Origin: Bombardia bombarda
Lineage: Eukaryota > Ascomycota > Sordariomycetes > Sordariales > Lasiosphaeriaceae
Reading direction: 5' to 3'
Length of the DNA: 64,000 nucleotides
NCBI GenBank assembly: GCA_030512295.1
Contig: JAULSR010000001.1
Location: 1,798,001-1,862,000, forward strand
The position numbers and the translations under genes were made by a program. Shown piece after piece: positions 45,001 to 57,359 of this stretch. Position 1 is the first letter of the stretch, and each line of letters starts with the position of its first letter. The notes under the pieces were generated by a model, which made no database searches, had not been told where the DNA came from, and was given only the letters and a program-made list of their open reading frames with translations.

Positions 45001-47963
45001 GGTTGGCTTGAGAGCCGAAGCCAAGTCGATCATTTTGGCCAGCTCTGAAGCTCGATTGGCCGCCTGCTGCCCCCCAGGCTCCCAGCCCAGCCCCAGCCCA
45101 GGCTAGCTCCGATGCCTTGTTATGTGGTAGGGGTTCATCACCCCCACGTTCGTCAGCGTCGACGGCCGAGCTTTGTCGTCCCATCCTGGGGTATTACGTC
45201 CTGTGATTGGTGGCATAGCTTCTGGGCGAGCTGGAGCTAACTGAACTGAACCGAACAGGTATGCATTTGTTCGGTTGGGAGCGAGTCGAGCTGAAGAGAT
45301 CTGAAAGGGAAAGGAAAAAAAAGTTTGAGCGGCACAGTCACGCCGCAGGAAGATGGAATTTTTTTTTTTCAGACTTTAGTTTCTGACAAGCTCCTAGTGG
45401 TGTCAGATGAGATGATGGGCGGAAATAGCTCCAAAGATGGGACACTATCTCGCTTCTACGGTTTGAAGTTTTTTTTTTTTTCCCAATTCTTTCTATTCCA
45501 TTCCGAGGGCGAGCGCGGGGGGACGACCAGACACACTAACACACACAGTCAGCTCCGTGTTGGTAGGTACCTTATCCAGCGAAGCTGTTTGCTTGCTTGC
45601 TTGCTTGCTCATCTCGCATCGCGCATCTTGCATCTCGCATTGACCACACTATCCGTAGAGGAGTTACTATTTTTTGCGATGTCAAGATGAGGAAGAGAGA
45701 AAGCTCACAAACAGCACGTTGTATGTACGCACGGACAGAGGGGGGCGCCCGTCGGCGATCGTTTGCTAAAAAGATAGCACCATGCCAGGTCCCGCTCCCG
45801 TCCGCCGTCCGTCTGTCCCGTCAGCCATTTTGGGTTATCATGTTGCGAGCAGAGAATCTAGCTGGGCTAGCTAGGCTGGCTGGGCTGGACGGCCGCCGCC
45901 ATGACCCTCGGTCTGTGACCTCGTTGAAACGACCCGAGCTAGTCAGTGGGTAGGTTTGGTTAATCTTGAACGTCTGGCTACTGTGTCTTATCTCATCTCA
46001 TCAAGGACAAGAGGAGATGCAGCCGCGGGTTGAGAGAAGCAAGCAGGTAAGTAGGCACTGTGCCTCGGCATCTCGACGCAGGGAGCACTGTAACTGACTG
46101 TGCTCATGCCCGGCTATTTCTCTCCCCTTCTCTTTTAATATCGTGCCTGCCTTAGCTATACAGCAACCTGCATGCGCGGTTGCAGGGCAATTTAAAGGGT
46201 TGAGAAGAAAAACACAGTTGCTCTGCAGGAAAACCCTTGATAGCCGCCGACGCGCAGGCAAGCGAGGCGGGCGCAAGGGGTAAACTCCCGTGTCTGTCAA
46301 TAATAAACTCAGGAGAGAGGCAACCGCCCGCTCGGCCCCCATTCCAATCGCCCAACGCTTCGGCCGAGCAATCGTTTAAAGAGTTCGTGACACAAGGCAG
46401 TGCCAAACGCATGAGAGTCCCAAAAGGGTAAAAGGCTGCTTTTCACATTCATCGGATATTTACTCAGCAATCTATCCGCATTTGGGGTCCTGGCTCCTAG
46501 CCTACCTAGGCTCCCTCGTAGGGTCCTCCTTATTGCCCTTGCCTTGGGCAGATCGAGGCTAGAGTAGAAAAGATCTGGTTCATGGGGACTTGATTGGCCA
46601 GTTCAAGTTACATTGGATTGTGGATGAAAGGCAACCCAAATTATCTTCTTCTCAGGGGCTACAAGCACAAGATATCAACAACAAGGGCAAGACTTATGTT
46701 GTCCAAGGATCATTGTCCAAGGGCGGCCTAACCGACGATGCACTTGGCTGTCGGTGTCAAAGGCTAGGCTAGACCAGATTTGGTGTTGTGCGTGGTGAGT
46801 CTTGGTGAGTTTGCTCGGTTGGCGGCTGCCGTTGAACTTGCAACAAGTAAAAGAGATTGAGATGTTACACCGGAGACAGCGTCAAGCATGCAGCTCAACG
46901 GCAACGGCAGCAACGGCAGCGGGGGGCAAGCGCGACGACAACAGTGGTGATAGTGCCGGCAGACGGTGAAGGACGCACATAAGACACAGTATTAAGAACA
47001 ACAAGGCATACATATTCGTATGTATACTACAGTACGCACGTACGTGCGGGCACACCATTGTGCCTCAGACTAATACGCACGTAAAGAGTCTCGGTTTGCA
47101 CTACACAGTAGAAGTAACACAAACACTCATGTCATCTTGGCATCAGGCCAACACCACGGTTGATGAATGGCCAGTTGCGGACACAAGCGGCCTGTTCAGT
47201 GTGTCAGTTTGTCTGCCTGCTGCGAGCAAGACCGGAACCGAAACAGCCAAACACAAACCTCGAGGGCGACCGACCAGCCTTGAACTAGGTACACACCTTA
47301 CACCGAGAACTGTTTTCTATCCTGCCATGCCAGGTACACAAATAGTGTACACACAAGGCGGCAGGCAAGCAAGGGTACATTGCAGTTGCAGGCCAGGCAG
47401 GGGAAAGGAATTGCATTTCCCTCCTCCATCCTTCCTCTCTTCTCCCCTGCATGCATCTCCTCCTCCGCATTTTGATGTTGTTGTTCAGCCTTGCTTGAGG
47501 GCAAAGGGAAAAGAAAAACACTTGCAAGGACCAGGACCCCGCCGAGGCAGGGGGAGAGAGCAAGCAGCAACAACAAGAAATCATCTTGGACCAGAAAAAG
47601 AAACGAAGGGAAAAGAAAACGGTCCTGCCCCATGCCCATGCCAAGCAGGTAGATGCCTTTCCTCACGCAACATTTCCCCCGCATTATAGCGTCGTGTAAC
47701 TAACCTTTAGCGCGCTACCACCCTCCCTCCCTTACCACCCCTGGATGGCTTCCTTTACTCACACACGCCTACGCTAAGGTGTGTGTGTGGGAGAGACTAC
47801 AACGTGCCTGCCTACGAGTTTAGCTTGGTTTGGCTATGGAGCCTGCCTCGTCTTCGGGTCGTCGTCGTCGGCGTGCCATCTTTTTGCTGGAGTTTGTGGC
47901 GATAAATAGATGAAGCTAGGCAGGCAGAGGGGATGGTGAAGGACCTGATGTGGGTTCAGTTCA

Positions 47964-47999
47964 GGGGGGAAGGGAAGGGGGGGAGGGGGGGGAGGGGGG
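47964..47999 (+). repeat. G-rich tract with G-quadruplex potential
   Basis: Runs of 6, 3, 7, 8 and 6 guanines are separated by one or two A residues on the plus strand, which satisfies the usual four-run quadruplex pattern. Confidence 0.8.
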
Positions 48000-48772
48000 T
48001 AAGTTGTGACCATTGTCAGGTGAAGGTCGGAATTTTTGAGAGAGACACGATTCACCGAAAGGAGACGACGCCAGTTCAGCCTTTCCTCTTTTCGTTCTCT
48101 CTACGAAGTATGTATCGTCTGCCTGAGGTTGAGTTTTACAGTCTGGCCGGGCGCAATGTCTGAGGCCGGTCAGCCAGACCAGACCAGCCAGGGACTTGGA
48201 GGCGCTTTTCTTTGGAAGGAGGGGGAGGGGTGAACATACCGAGCGCAACACCCCTCCAAGCTAGGATCTGAAATAAGGATTTTCAACGCCTCTTTCCTCT
48301 CAGCATGAGCAGCGGCAGCAGCAGCACTTGGTACACTCGGTTGTGTACATTACGCGCCCTGTCGTATACACAAACAAGCGCCACCACGTCCTTTTGCATG
48401 ACCTGGACTTTTGTATAACTGATGATCTCTAGGTATGTACACAAGTAACTTGAGCTTGCACTACCAGCCCCCTCCTTATTATTGAAGCAGTTGGCTGTGT
48501 ACACAGTATATTCCGTACAAACGAGGCATATACACCGAGTTGGCGTTCACTGGCGTAGGCGCCTTTGAGAGACAGATAGTCCCTTTCTGTCTGCAATATC
48601 AGGTGTTTTCACAATCCGTGAGTGTATATATCCCTATGCAGACACATACACAGCTGGGATGGCGCCGGGCTGGCTGGCGACTATCAGACAGAATCATGCG
48701 TTTTTTTCCACGCCCGCACTAGCTTCTTGTAGCCAGCAACTCGTCGGCGGCGGCGGCAGAGACGGACACGCG

Positions 48773-48802
48773 CACACACACACACACACACATACACACA
48801 CG
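48773..48802. repeat. (CA)n microsatellite
   Basis: A CA-repeat tract with one interruption. Related tracts are (GT)n at about 49089-49109 and (TCC)8 at 49214-49237. Confidence 0.9.
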
Positions 48803-50191
48803 CAAGAGACGAGATACGGCACGCTTGATGGAAAGAAAAAGAAGCGAGAGAAGGAAACAGGAAGACAAGAGGGCAAAGCCCCATTTGCCCGTATTACAGC
48901 GCGTTATGATATCCCGCTGTTGCTGTATGTCTTGAACTGCAAGGCACGCAGAGGCACGCCTAGTGTAAGATTGGGGGAATAACCAACCCCACGGACAACC
49001 AACCTTTTGGAGTCTCAGGTACACGATGTGATCACCAAGAACCACACTAATGATGGCTACCGGCCGGTACCAAGGAAAGATAAACTTGTGCGTGTGTGTG
49101 TGTGTGTGATCACTGAACCCAGGAAAGGAAGGAAGGGGAGAGAAGCCAAGAGGCCAAGAGGCTAGTAACCTGGAAAACACCAGTACCAGCAGGTAGGAGA
49201 TGCAAGCGCTCAGTCCTCCTCCTCCTCCTCCTCCTCTTGATTCTCCTCTTCTTGTCCCTCAGTATCTCTTAAGACTATCCGTCCTCGTCTCTCCCCCCTG
49301 AATAACCTGAATAACGAGGGAAAACCATAGACGAGTTATTTGTGGTTTGGTAACAAAAAAGGGGTGGATCCCGCACTGTTGTTTCTGTGGTTGGTATCGT
49401 CTGTGTGTTCATGCTCCCAATGTCGTACATACGAAACCTTTCCCGATATGTAAAGCGTTCGTTCCAGTCCCAGCTCATTGGACCCATGTACGGGTAGGGT
49501 TTAGCTCACACTTCCACACGATAGTGTACTGTACTGTGTAAGTAGAGAAAGAAAACACACTTTGGTGATCAATCACAAAATATCGCTTTGCATTGCCTCA
49601 AACCGTTGCCAAGCACAAAAAAAGAAAAGGCCCTTCCTTCACGGTGTGGGGAGTAAGGGAGGCAAACTGCGAGTTTGAGGCAGGGAAAACTGATAAAAAT
49701 GACAAGTCAAATTCGCCTTGGCCTTGACCACAAACGTGTGAAAGAGACGCCATGTTTTGGGGCGTGGTCGTGGTGTTTCTTTTTCACCACATGACTGACG
49801 CGTGGGATGGAAATATTGGAAACCTGCAAGTTCTTTTGTGTTTTTTTTTGTGCTGGTCCTTTTGATCGGTTATTTTTTTTTTTTTTGTATGTTGGTCCTT
49901 TTGATCGGTTCTTTTGTTTTAGCATCTCGTGCACTATCCGTGTGTCCACGAGATGTGTGTGTGTGCACCACCATTCACGGACCACGGAAGCCCCGAACAC
50001 AAAACCCAAAGAGTCTGACCTGGGCGGCCGCCAGCCCCCTTCTGGCGTCTAGACAGGCCGCTATGCAAGCCACCACCATTTTTGTTACCTTTCTTGGGCA
50101 ATGTTTGTTGGCTTCAAACGCTCGAAATCGAAAGAGAAATCGTGATTACTGTGCCATACGTACCCCGCCGTTGATAACCGAGATAGACGAC

Positions 50192-50206
50192 GGGGGGGGG
50201 GGGGGG
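50192..50206 (+). repeat. G15 homopolymer
   Basis: Fifteen consecutive G on the plus strand. Runs of this length are prone to copy error, so the exact length is uncertain. Confidence 0.85.
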
Positions 50207-50908
50207 TGGAATGAGATGAGATTACCGACAGAGATGGACGCTACCCCCGTCTTGGAGGCAGGCAGGCATGGGGCCGCTGCACAAGGAACAGACCTCAGGC
50301 GTATATGTGTGCATGGATATAGGCAGTATTCTTGATTCCGAGATGGATCACAGTGGTGTGTGTTATTCGTAGCTTACCGTGGAATTGTCACAAATGGCAT
50401 GGTTGCAAGTTAATTAATGGTGAGCTCACCTAGGCAAAAACAGAGAAGGTGCGTTCTGAACACGGTGCTTCCTGCCTGTATTGGCGCAAGTCAGTCGGCA
50501 GTGAGCTCTTTGCTCGTTTGAGAAGGAGCGAGGCATTCATTTGTCAATGTCCTCAGGTACGTACCACGCTATGCTATGCTGTTAGTAGAATCTGCTTTCT
50601 ATAATATATTTGCTAACGCTTGGCCGCGCATAGGTACTTTGACAGCTTCAAGCTATCAAACCTCTGGTTAACAATCGCCACCCCGCGCCAACTTCCCAAG
50701 GTCACACACACGCACTCATGCACTGCAGCAGCAGTGTACTGATGTGGGCGCGGCAGGGTAGCAGCAATGGGTGGTAAGTCATTCTAGAGAGGGACAGTAT
50801 CGTCGTCGTCGGTTTGCCCTTTTGCAACCACCTCTCACACACCCCCCCCTCCATTCTCCATCCTCCAAGCTCCAAGCTCCAAAGCAATCCCAATCCTCCT
50901 GTCGCTGC

Positions 50909-50910
<2 letters not shown>

Positions 50911-50937
<27 letters not shown>
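50911..50937. repeat. (CA)n microsatellite
   Basis: About thirteen CA units, preceded by a C-rich stretch. Confidence 0.92.
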
Positions 50938-50939
<2 letters not shown>

Positions 50940-52750
50940 ACTTTTCTCGATGCACCACGCGGCTTGCCCGAATCGGTTCACGGTGCATTCGATGCAGGGC
51001 CCAGCCATGCGCCCAGAGGGCAGACACCACTACAGACTGACTGACTGACTGACTTCCGCTACATTAAGGCCAGAACAAAGAGGGGAGATTAGGATCATGT
51101 ATTCTCCCATTCGACGCTTTCCTCCCCACCCGCGACGAGCTGCTTGCTGCTGCTGCTGCTGCTGCAAAACAGAAGGAGAGAAGTCCGTGGAAATCACCGA
51201 GCCGTCCCCCCTTAAAACTCTGTCTAACATCGTCTTTTACGGCCGGGTAGATAGGGTAGGGGTATTTGTTTGTTTGTTGTTGTTGGTTGCTGCTGCTGCT
51301 ACTCCTGATCCTGCAGTGTGTTTGCCGCTATCCCCATGTCGGTCGCTCGGCCGGCCGTCGACGACCCCCTTCTCATCCTTTTTTCCCCAGGTGTCAGGAT
51401 CAGGAGGATCAGGCCCAGGCAGGCCCACCAGCTGCCGGCGTCGGGCGCGCGCGTTGCTTGCCAACACCCGTCATTGGCCGGCCCCGCACTCGGACTATAT
51501 TCCACGATGGTGCAGAAGGCCGACGACCCCAGAGAAGGAAGGATCCCACCCGGCCGCTCGGCGCTCTCCTACAGGCAGGGACGCAAGCAGGCAGGCAGGC
51601 AGATGAGTGGGGAGAGAAAGAGGGAGATGGCATACCCGTCGTCGTCTCGTTTTGCGGCTGGCCGATGAACTACGACGAGACTGTCCGGCTGGGACAAACC
51701 TCATGCTCTGGTGTTCAAATGCGGCGTCCGGGGTGTCGCGTCGTCCGGCTACCTACCTGCTTCCCCCTTCCTTCCTAATGCTTTACTGCATCGTCACGGT
51801 CGGTTGCAGCATCGCGGAAAGTTTTGGGCTGCCTGCCTGTCTGTCTGTCTGTCACCTGGCGCCACAAACACCAACTCGTGTCCTCCTACCCACCTACCTG
51901 CCACTTCTCACGTCGTGGACAGATAGACATCGCCTTCCCGCTTCCATACACTATTCCATACCTCCGACAATCCGTCGTGAGACACTTTTTTTTTGTGTCG
52001 GCTATGGGGCGGGCCTAAATCGGATGCACAAACTCATGCAACATGTCCGTCAGTGGCTAGGTATCGTGTGCAAATCCCGAGATCGCCGCCGGTGCCATGG
52101 TATATACCGACCCATCTCCAGTTGCCACCGTAGGAACTGTGGCAAGTGCTACTGCTACTGCCGCTGTTGCTGTCGCTCACTACTACGACAGATAGCCAGT
52201 ATCGTTTGTTCAGGGTAAGGGATGGGCGGCCTGCATTCCCCTATACTACCCCTCTGTCTCGGGCAGGCAGGTCAATCGTCTGCCAACTGCACGCCGAGCG
52301 ATCGCGCAGCTCCCCCCATTTAGGTATATCCTTTTTCTTTCTTTCTGGAGAGGTGGCATCCATCATTTCACCATGAGGCAGCCGGCAGCTAGGATGGATG
52401 GGCTGTATGGTAGAGACAGGGAGACAAGGAGACAGTGAGAGAGAGAGAGAGATGCTGCATCGGCTCCCCTCCAAGGCCAGTGATTCGTCAGCCCTCGTGA
52501 TGTTTCGTAATATCAGGTGTTATTGCACTACGGGCTTCTGGGGAAGGGCGGGTGCAAGTGCATGTGACTGGCTGGGCTCGTAGTGGTGTCTTCATATCGG
52601 AAAAAGCCAAAACGACCTACCCGCGCAGCAGTCGTTCTAATGCAGTGTAGGGGTTGCGAAAGCAACACACCACCACACTCTGTTTTCTCATGCGGTGCAA
52701 CGAGAGACACAGACAGCTGCACGCCATTGTCTAGAGCGAGAGAAGGAGAG

Positions 52751-52752
<2 letters not shown>

Positions 52753-52783
<31 letters not shown>
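52753..52783. repeat. (GA)n microsatellite
   Basis: About fifteen GA units on the plus strand. It is a purine tract mirrored by the (CT)n block at 26.25 kb. Confidence 0.93.
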
Positions 52784-52788
<5 letters not shown>

Positions 52789-55700
52789 CCCGCTTTACTT
52801 CCTTCCCCCTTCCCTTTTTCCTGCAGGGACAGGTCGTACATGACGTGCCCACCACCACCACCACCATCATCCCCACACCACTGCCACCACTAATCATTTT
52901 TGAGGGGGGGTTCGTTGGTTTCTGAGTGCGCTTTCCTATCGCGCGCTTCTTTTCGACGGGAAGATTGGAGGTAGGAGGTTTGTGGTTTTGCTATTATCCT
53001 ATCTCTCTCTATATGCATCTGTCTGTCTACCTCTTCACCCCCTCGCTGTTCCATTCGTTTACTAGGTTCGCATATCCGTGGCCATATTATGCTTCTCGTT
53101 TCGCTCGACCATACCCCCCCTTTTCTTTCGGCAGAAACCGCTGGTCGTCTCTTCAAACCACAACGGATCAAGTTTTAATATTGGCTTTATGGACAGACAG
53201 AGAGACACAGAGGGTCGTGTGGCCCCGGCCTAAAGACAGGTTTGGGGCTACGTAGTAAGCAACAATATGGACGAGCATCGACGCTTCTTTTGATGTTGCA
53301 TTGTCAGATTTCTGTGCGTTTGAATCGAGAACCATCTCTTGGCCCTCCCACATACACACACGCACACACATGACTGAGGTCAATGTATGAACGTACATAG
53401 GGCATGTTTGATATTATGGACAGGGTACGGTACATACCGGGTGCAAGAACCATGGGTAGGTTGAGTGAGTGTGTGCAACCTACCCTCTTGATTGCATACC
53501 TACCTGCCAACCACCTGCCCAGGTTCCTTGTTCACAAGGTCAGGCCAGGTAAGGTCAGGTCCGGTAAGACAGCTAAGGTCAGGTCAGGTCAGGTTGGCCC
53601 AGTCAGGTGAGCGTATTCTCCGTGGGGACTATTCTCCGTGGGGAGACAGGGAGAAGGAAACAATGAAGAAGAATGTGAAGGAACGAAGCAGCGATTTTGT
53701 TCAAGATGGGCGAGCGAAAGGAGAGGACAATCGACTGGGTACTATGGTTTTGGACATACATGCACACACACACACTGACCTCTACTTATCCAGTGTCTAT
53801 TAGCAAGGTGCTGCCGCGATGAGATTGTATCAAGCATCTAAGCTTAATGTACGTCGGAGAAAGCCAAATATCTAGCATGCGTATGTATGTAACACACTAT
53901 ACCGATCACGAGGGGTAATGGGCAGTGAGCGATGGGCAGAAGAAACCTGTCGGCCGTTCTCGGCAGTGGCATCGAAGTAACACTGATATATTTTGGGCAG
54001 GGTGTGTGAGAAAGAGAAACGCAAGATACAGTGTGTTTGGTATCACAAATCACCGAACGAGCGAGGTACAGGAAGCAGCGCCCGATGAACTATGATGATG
54101 GCGACGATGGCGACGGCGGTGATGGTCAGAACATTGCTGCATGCAGGTTTAGATGATGGGCCAAAGCAAAAAGCATAGTAGTTTTTCGGGCAGCGCACCC
54201 GTCGAATGATTGATACAAGCAACCGCGCCGCATCCGCCTCGCACCATCAATATGCATGTAGGTTTGTGTGTGTTTTTGTGTGTTTGTGTGTGTGAACCAA
54301 CAGCAAACACACATACACCATCATCTCATCGTCGTAAATTACATGACATCCAACCACCCGACCACCCAACCATCCAGATTGCTAGGGAACTAGATAGAGA
54401 GACATGCAGGCAGGCAGCGGCATGCTCGCTTTGGGAAAGCCCGATGAGATATTCACCTTGGCGATGATGATGTTGGCGACAGGGAGGATGAAGATCTGTA
54501 GGGAGGCAAGGAGGCATACGTACGAAAGATGTAGGGTATACTAAAGCAAGAGGGTAGTGGCCGGCAAGTTTTGTTTTCCTCCAGAGCGGGCGCGGGGAGA
54601 GTTAAGATGAGGAAAAAGGGTGGTGACACAGCAGTTCAGTTTGCATCATGTCACGGTCTCGGTTTTGCTCCCATTCTCTCCCATTCCTTCTTTTTTCTTT
54701 TTTTAATCTCAGTCTCAGTTGCTGTTTGTGTGTATACCGTTTGTGTGTATATCTGCAAGTGTCTTCCATATTCCTCGTAAGTTAGTATTTACCAACCTTT
54801 TACCGAGTTGAGTACCTGGACTAGTAGGCATTCTATAATTCTCGTTGCCTCCTGTTTTCATCCACACACAACAGTAACAGTACACACACACACATTCTCT
54901 CCCACTCCCGCTTACTGCATTTGCCTCTCCCCGACAGTAGTACAGTGTTACAAAACAACCTTAATCAAACCCCCCATCTCTCCTCTGATTTACCTATCTC
55001 ATTTTGGCATTGATGCCGATAATCAGTAGGGGAGAAAAAGGAGGAGAGGAATGGGGGCGGGTGGTTGGTTGGTTGAGCAAATGAATGAATGGACGGCGGT
55101 TGCGGTATGGTATGCCAAGTACGTGTACCCATGTAGGGTAGTATGGTTCTGTTCTCCATGCATTTATGCATGATGCGTTTGGTTTCTCATGTGTAGTGTA
55201 ACCCCCTTTTCCCTTCGGGCAAGACCGGAGTTGGTTGCGGCCAGGATCATCAGGGTAGGTTGATGTGTGTGCGTGTGTTGAACATGTGGGTGACGTGGGC
55301 TTGCGGAGAAGAAGGATGGTGGTGGGAGAGAGCAGGATCGAGCGCGAAGAAACAGCTTGCTAGTTTGGTCTGTCTGTCTGTCTGGTGCGGGTAGCTGCTC
55401 GATCGTGGACATGTTGTAGTACCTACCTACCTGAGCTTCGATGTTTCTGCTGGGATGAATAGCACCACTGCAACTACTACAGACATAGGTGATGTGTGAG
55501 AAGATAATAGAAAGGGGATGGAACGTTGACTGGTTGAAGGGGGGTAAGTGACTCGGGGATGTATGGTGTGAGTATAGCTGGCTTGTAGTAAGAGAGGTAT
55601 CTGCCCAAGAAGAGAGGTTGTCATGAAAAATGGGTGTGGAAAAGAAGAGATAGAGGCGAGAAAGGTAAAGACTGTGAAACCATGAAACAATCTGTATGCA

Positions 55701-57359
55701 TCAGTATTTCAATAGTGTCGTTTCTTTCGAGGTAAGTATGCATATTCTCTCACTCTTTGATCAGTTTGTGTGGCAAGCTGCAAGTGGCAAGTGGCAATTA
55801 GATGGTCCAAGATCTCGATTGGTTGGAGAAGGTAGAGGCGAATAGGGGGATGTATTTACTTTCAATCTGACCATTGCCTAGCCAACCAGTTGGTCCATTG
55901 CATTGGAGAGCAACGTCGACCATTTGTAAGCAGATTATCTCACTATTACCTGATAAACAGCCTCCAGTTTTGTGATCCAGCACTAGAGTCCTGAGAAGGC
56001 GTATGATTGAGTTTAAGGAGAAGAGCTTTGTGGTAGCTTGAATGGGCCTCAGGGGGGTAATACCGGCCGTCATTGTGTTGTTGGACTAGGGCAGGTAGAA
56101 TCAAGCTATGCGCCTTTGAATATATGAGCGTAAATGATTTGGTGCATGAGAAGGTACCTTTAAACTTACCTGGATGATGTGGAGAAGATTCCAAAGTATG
56201 CCCCTGATATAGTTCGCCATATTTGCTGGTCCGTCTGCCTGGCATGAATCGAATAGCGTAGACGCTTCCTCTAACATGCAGACGAGAGACAAGCTGTTGA
56301 TAAACAGGGGCCCACTCCTAACGCACCCTAAACAACTATCCGACCGCCGGTTGAATGACCATCGTTCGTTGGTAAACGTGTCGGCGGCGAGCAGACGGGC
56401 AGGCCGGTGAATAAGTACCTAGATACTCACATGGCCCTGACTTAGTTACCTACTTATTTTTGAGATAGTCTAAACCTAACAAGTCATTCACTATTGGGAC
56501 GACTTCCTCTGTTCATAAAGGCGTGTTTACTTTCGACCCCCGAGCATGATTGATGTGGAGACTTGGCGTGGTTTCTGGAGTGACTGGGACAAATTTGCGC
56601 TACCCTAACCTTGGCTAGGCGACGCCACGCCCCCTTCTAGAAGGAGGACTGTTTATTTTCCCTCCGGGATTAGCGAAGGCGTGTCCAGCTGATCAATCTC
56701 ATCAAATAGGTTAGGTTGTTGGCGTGCTATCGACTACGTCATGGTCTGAGGGATTGGTTGCGATGGGCAGCATGGGTCAAAAGAGACTACTGCAATTCTC
56801 ACCAGATGCTGGAGGCCTCATGGGAGGGCAAGTGCTTGGTTCCTCTCAAGATATTGGGAGGTTGGCGTTTGCTCTGGGTACTTTACGGATATGAGAAAGA
56901 TTGATCGAGAGTTCTTCGGAGTGAGTAGGCAGGTTTGTTTTTTGTGTAATTGTGTAAGGAGAACATGAAGCTATCGTCTTGTTTGTTGACGTGCTAGGAT
57001 ATGCCGATGTACGCCCCACCCGGCCGATTTTTACGCGGCGCAGGAGATAAGGAGGACTGCAAAGACGACATCCGCCGCTCTATATCCTAGTGCTGATGAT
57101 CACCATGTTCCTGTCAGTCATGGGGGTTAGCCTACCAGTTAGTCAAGATGGAAGGGGGGCGATGGATGTCGACATGGAGATTGTTTGTTGCCTCCTTCCT
57201 TCCTTCCATCCCCTTCTGTTTTACTGTCTCATCTCTATCTCCAACAAGGCTCATGCGGTTGCATTGCTCGCCAAGCCTCGATCCTCATCCAGGTATTGTC
57301 GATATCCATGGCCAAAAGAGTGACTGGGCCTGAGACAATATTACCATGTCATCCAGTCC

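Larger units (their letters stand above)
37441..57359. other. Right part of gene desert (19.9 kb)
   Basis: I could not support any gene here on either strand. Long open frames (39244-39999 minus, 44171-44707 plus, 47060-47689 plus, 51097-51606 plus) have low-complexity products without known motifs. The region contains a 150-bp minisatellite, many CA/GT/GA/TCC microsatellites, homopolymer runs and G-rich blocks. No transposon protein, tRNA or rRNA was recognised. The left end must include the promoter of the Ecl1-type gene and the right end that of the CFEM receptor. Confidence 0.55.
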
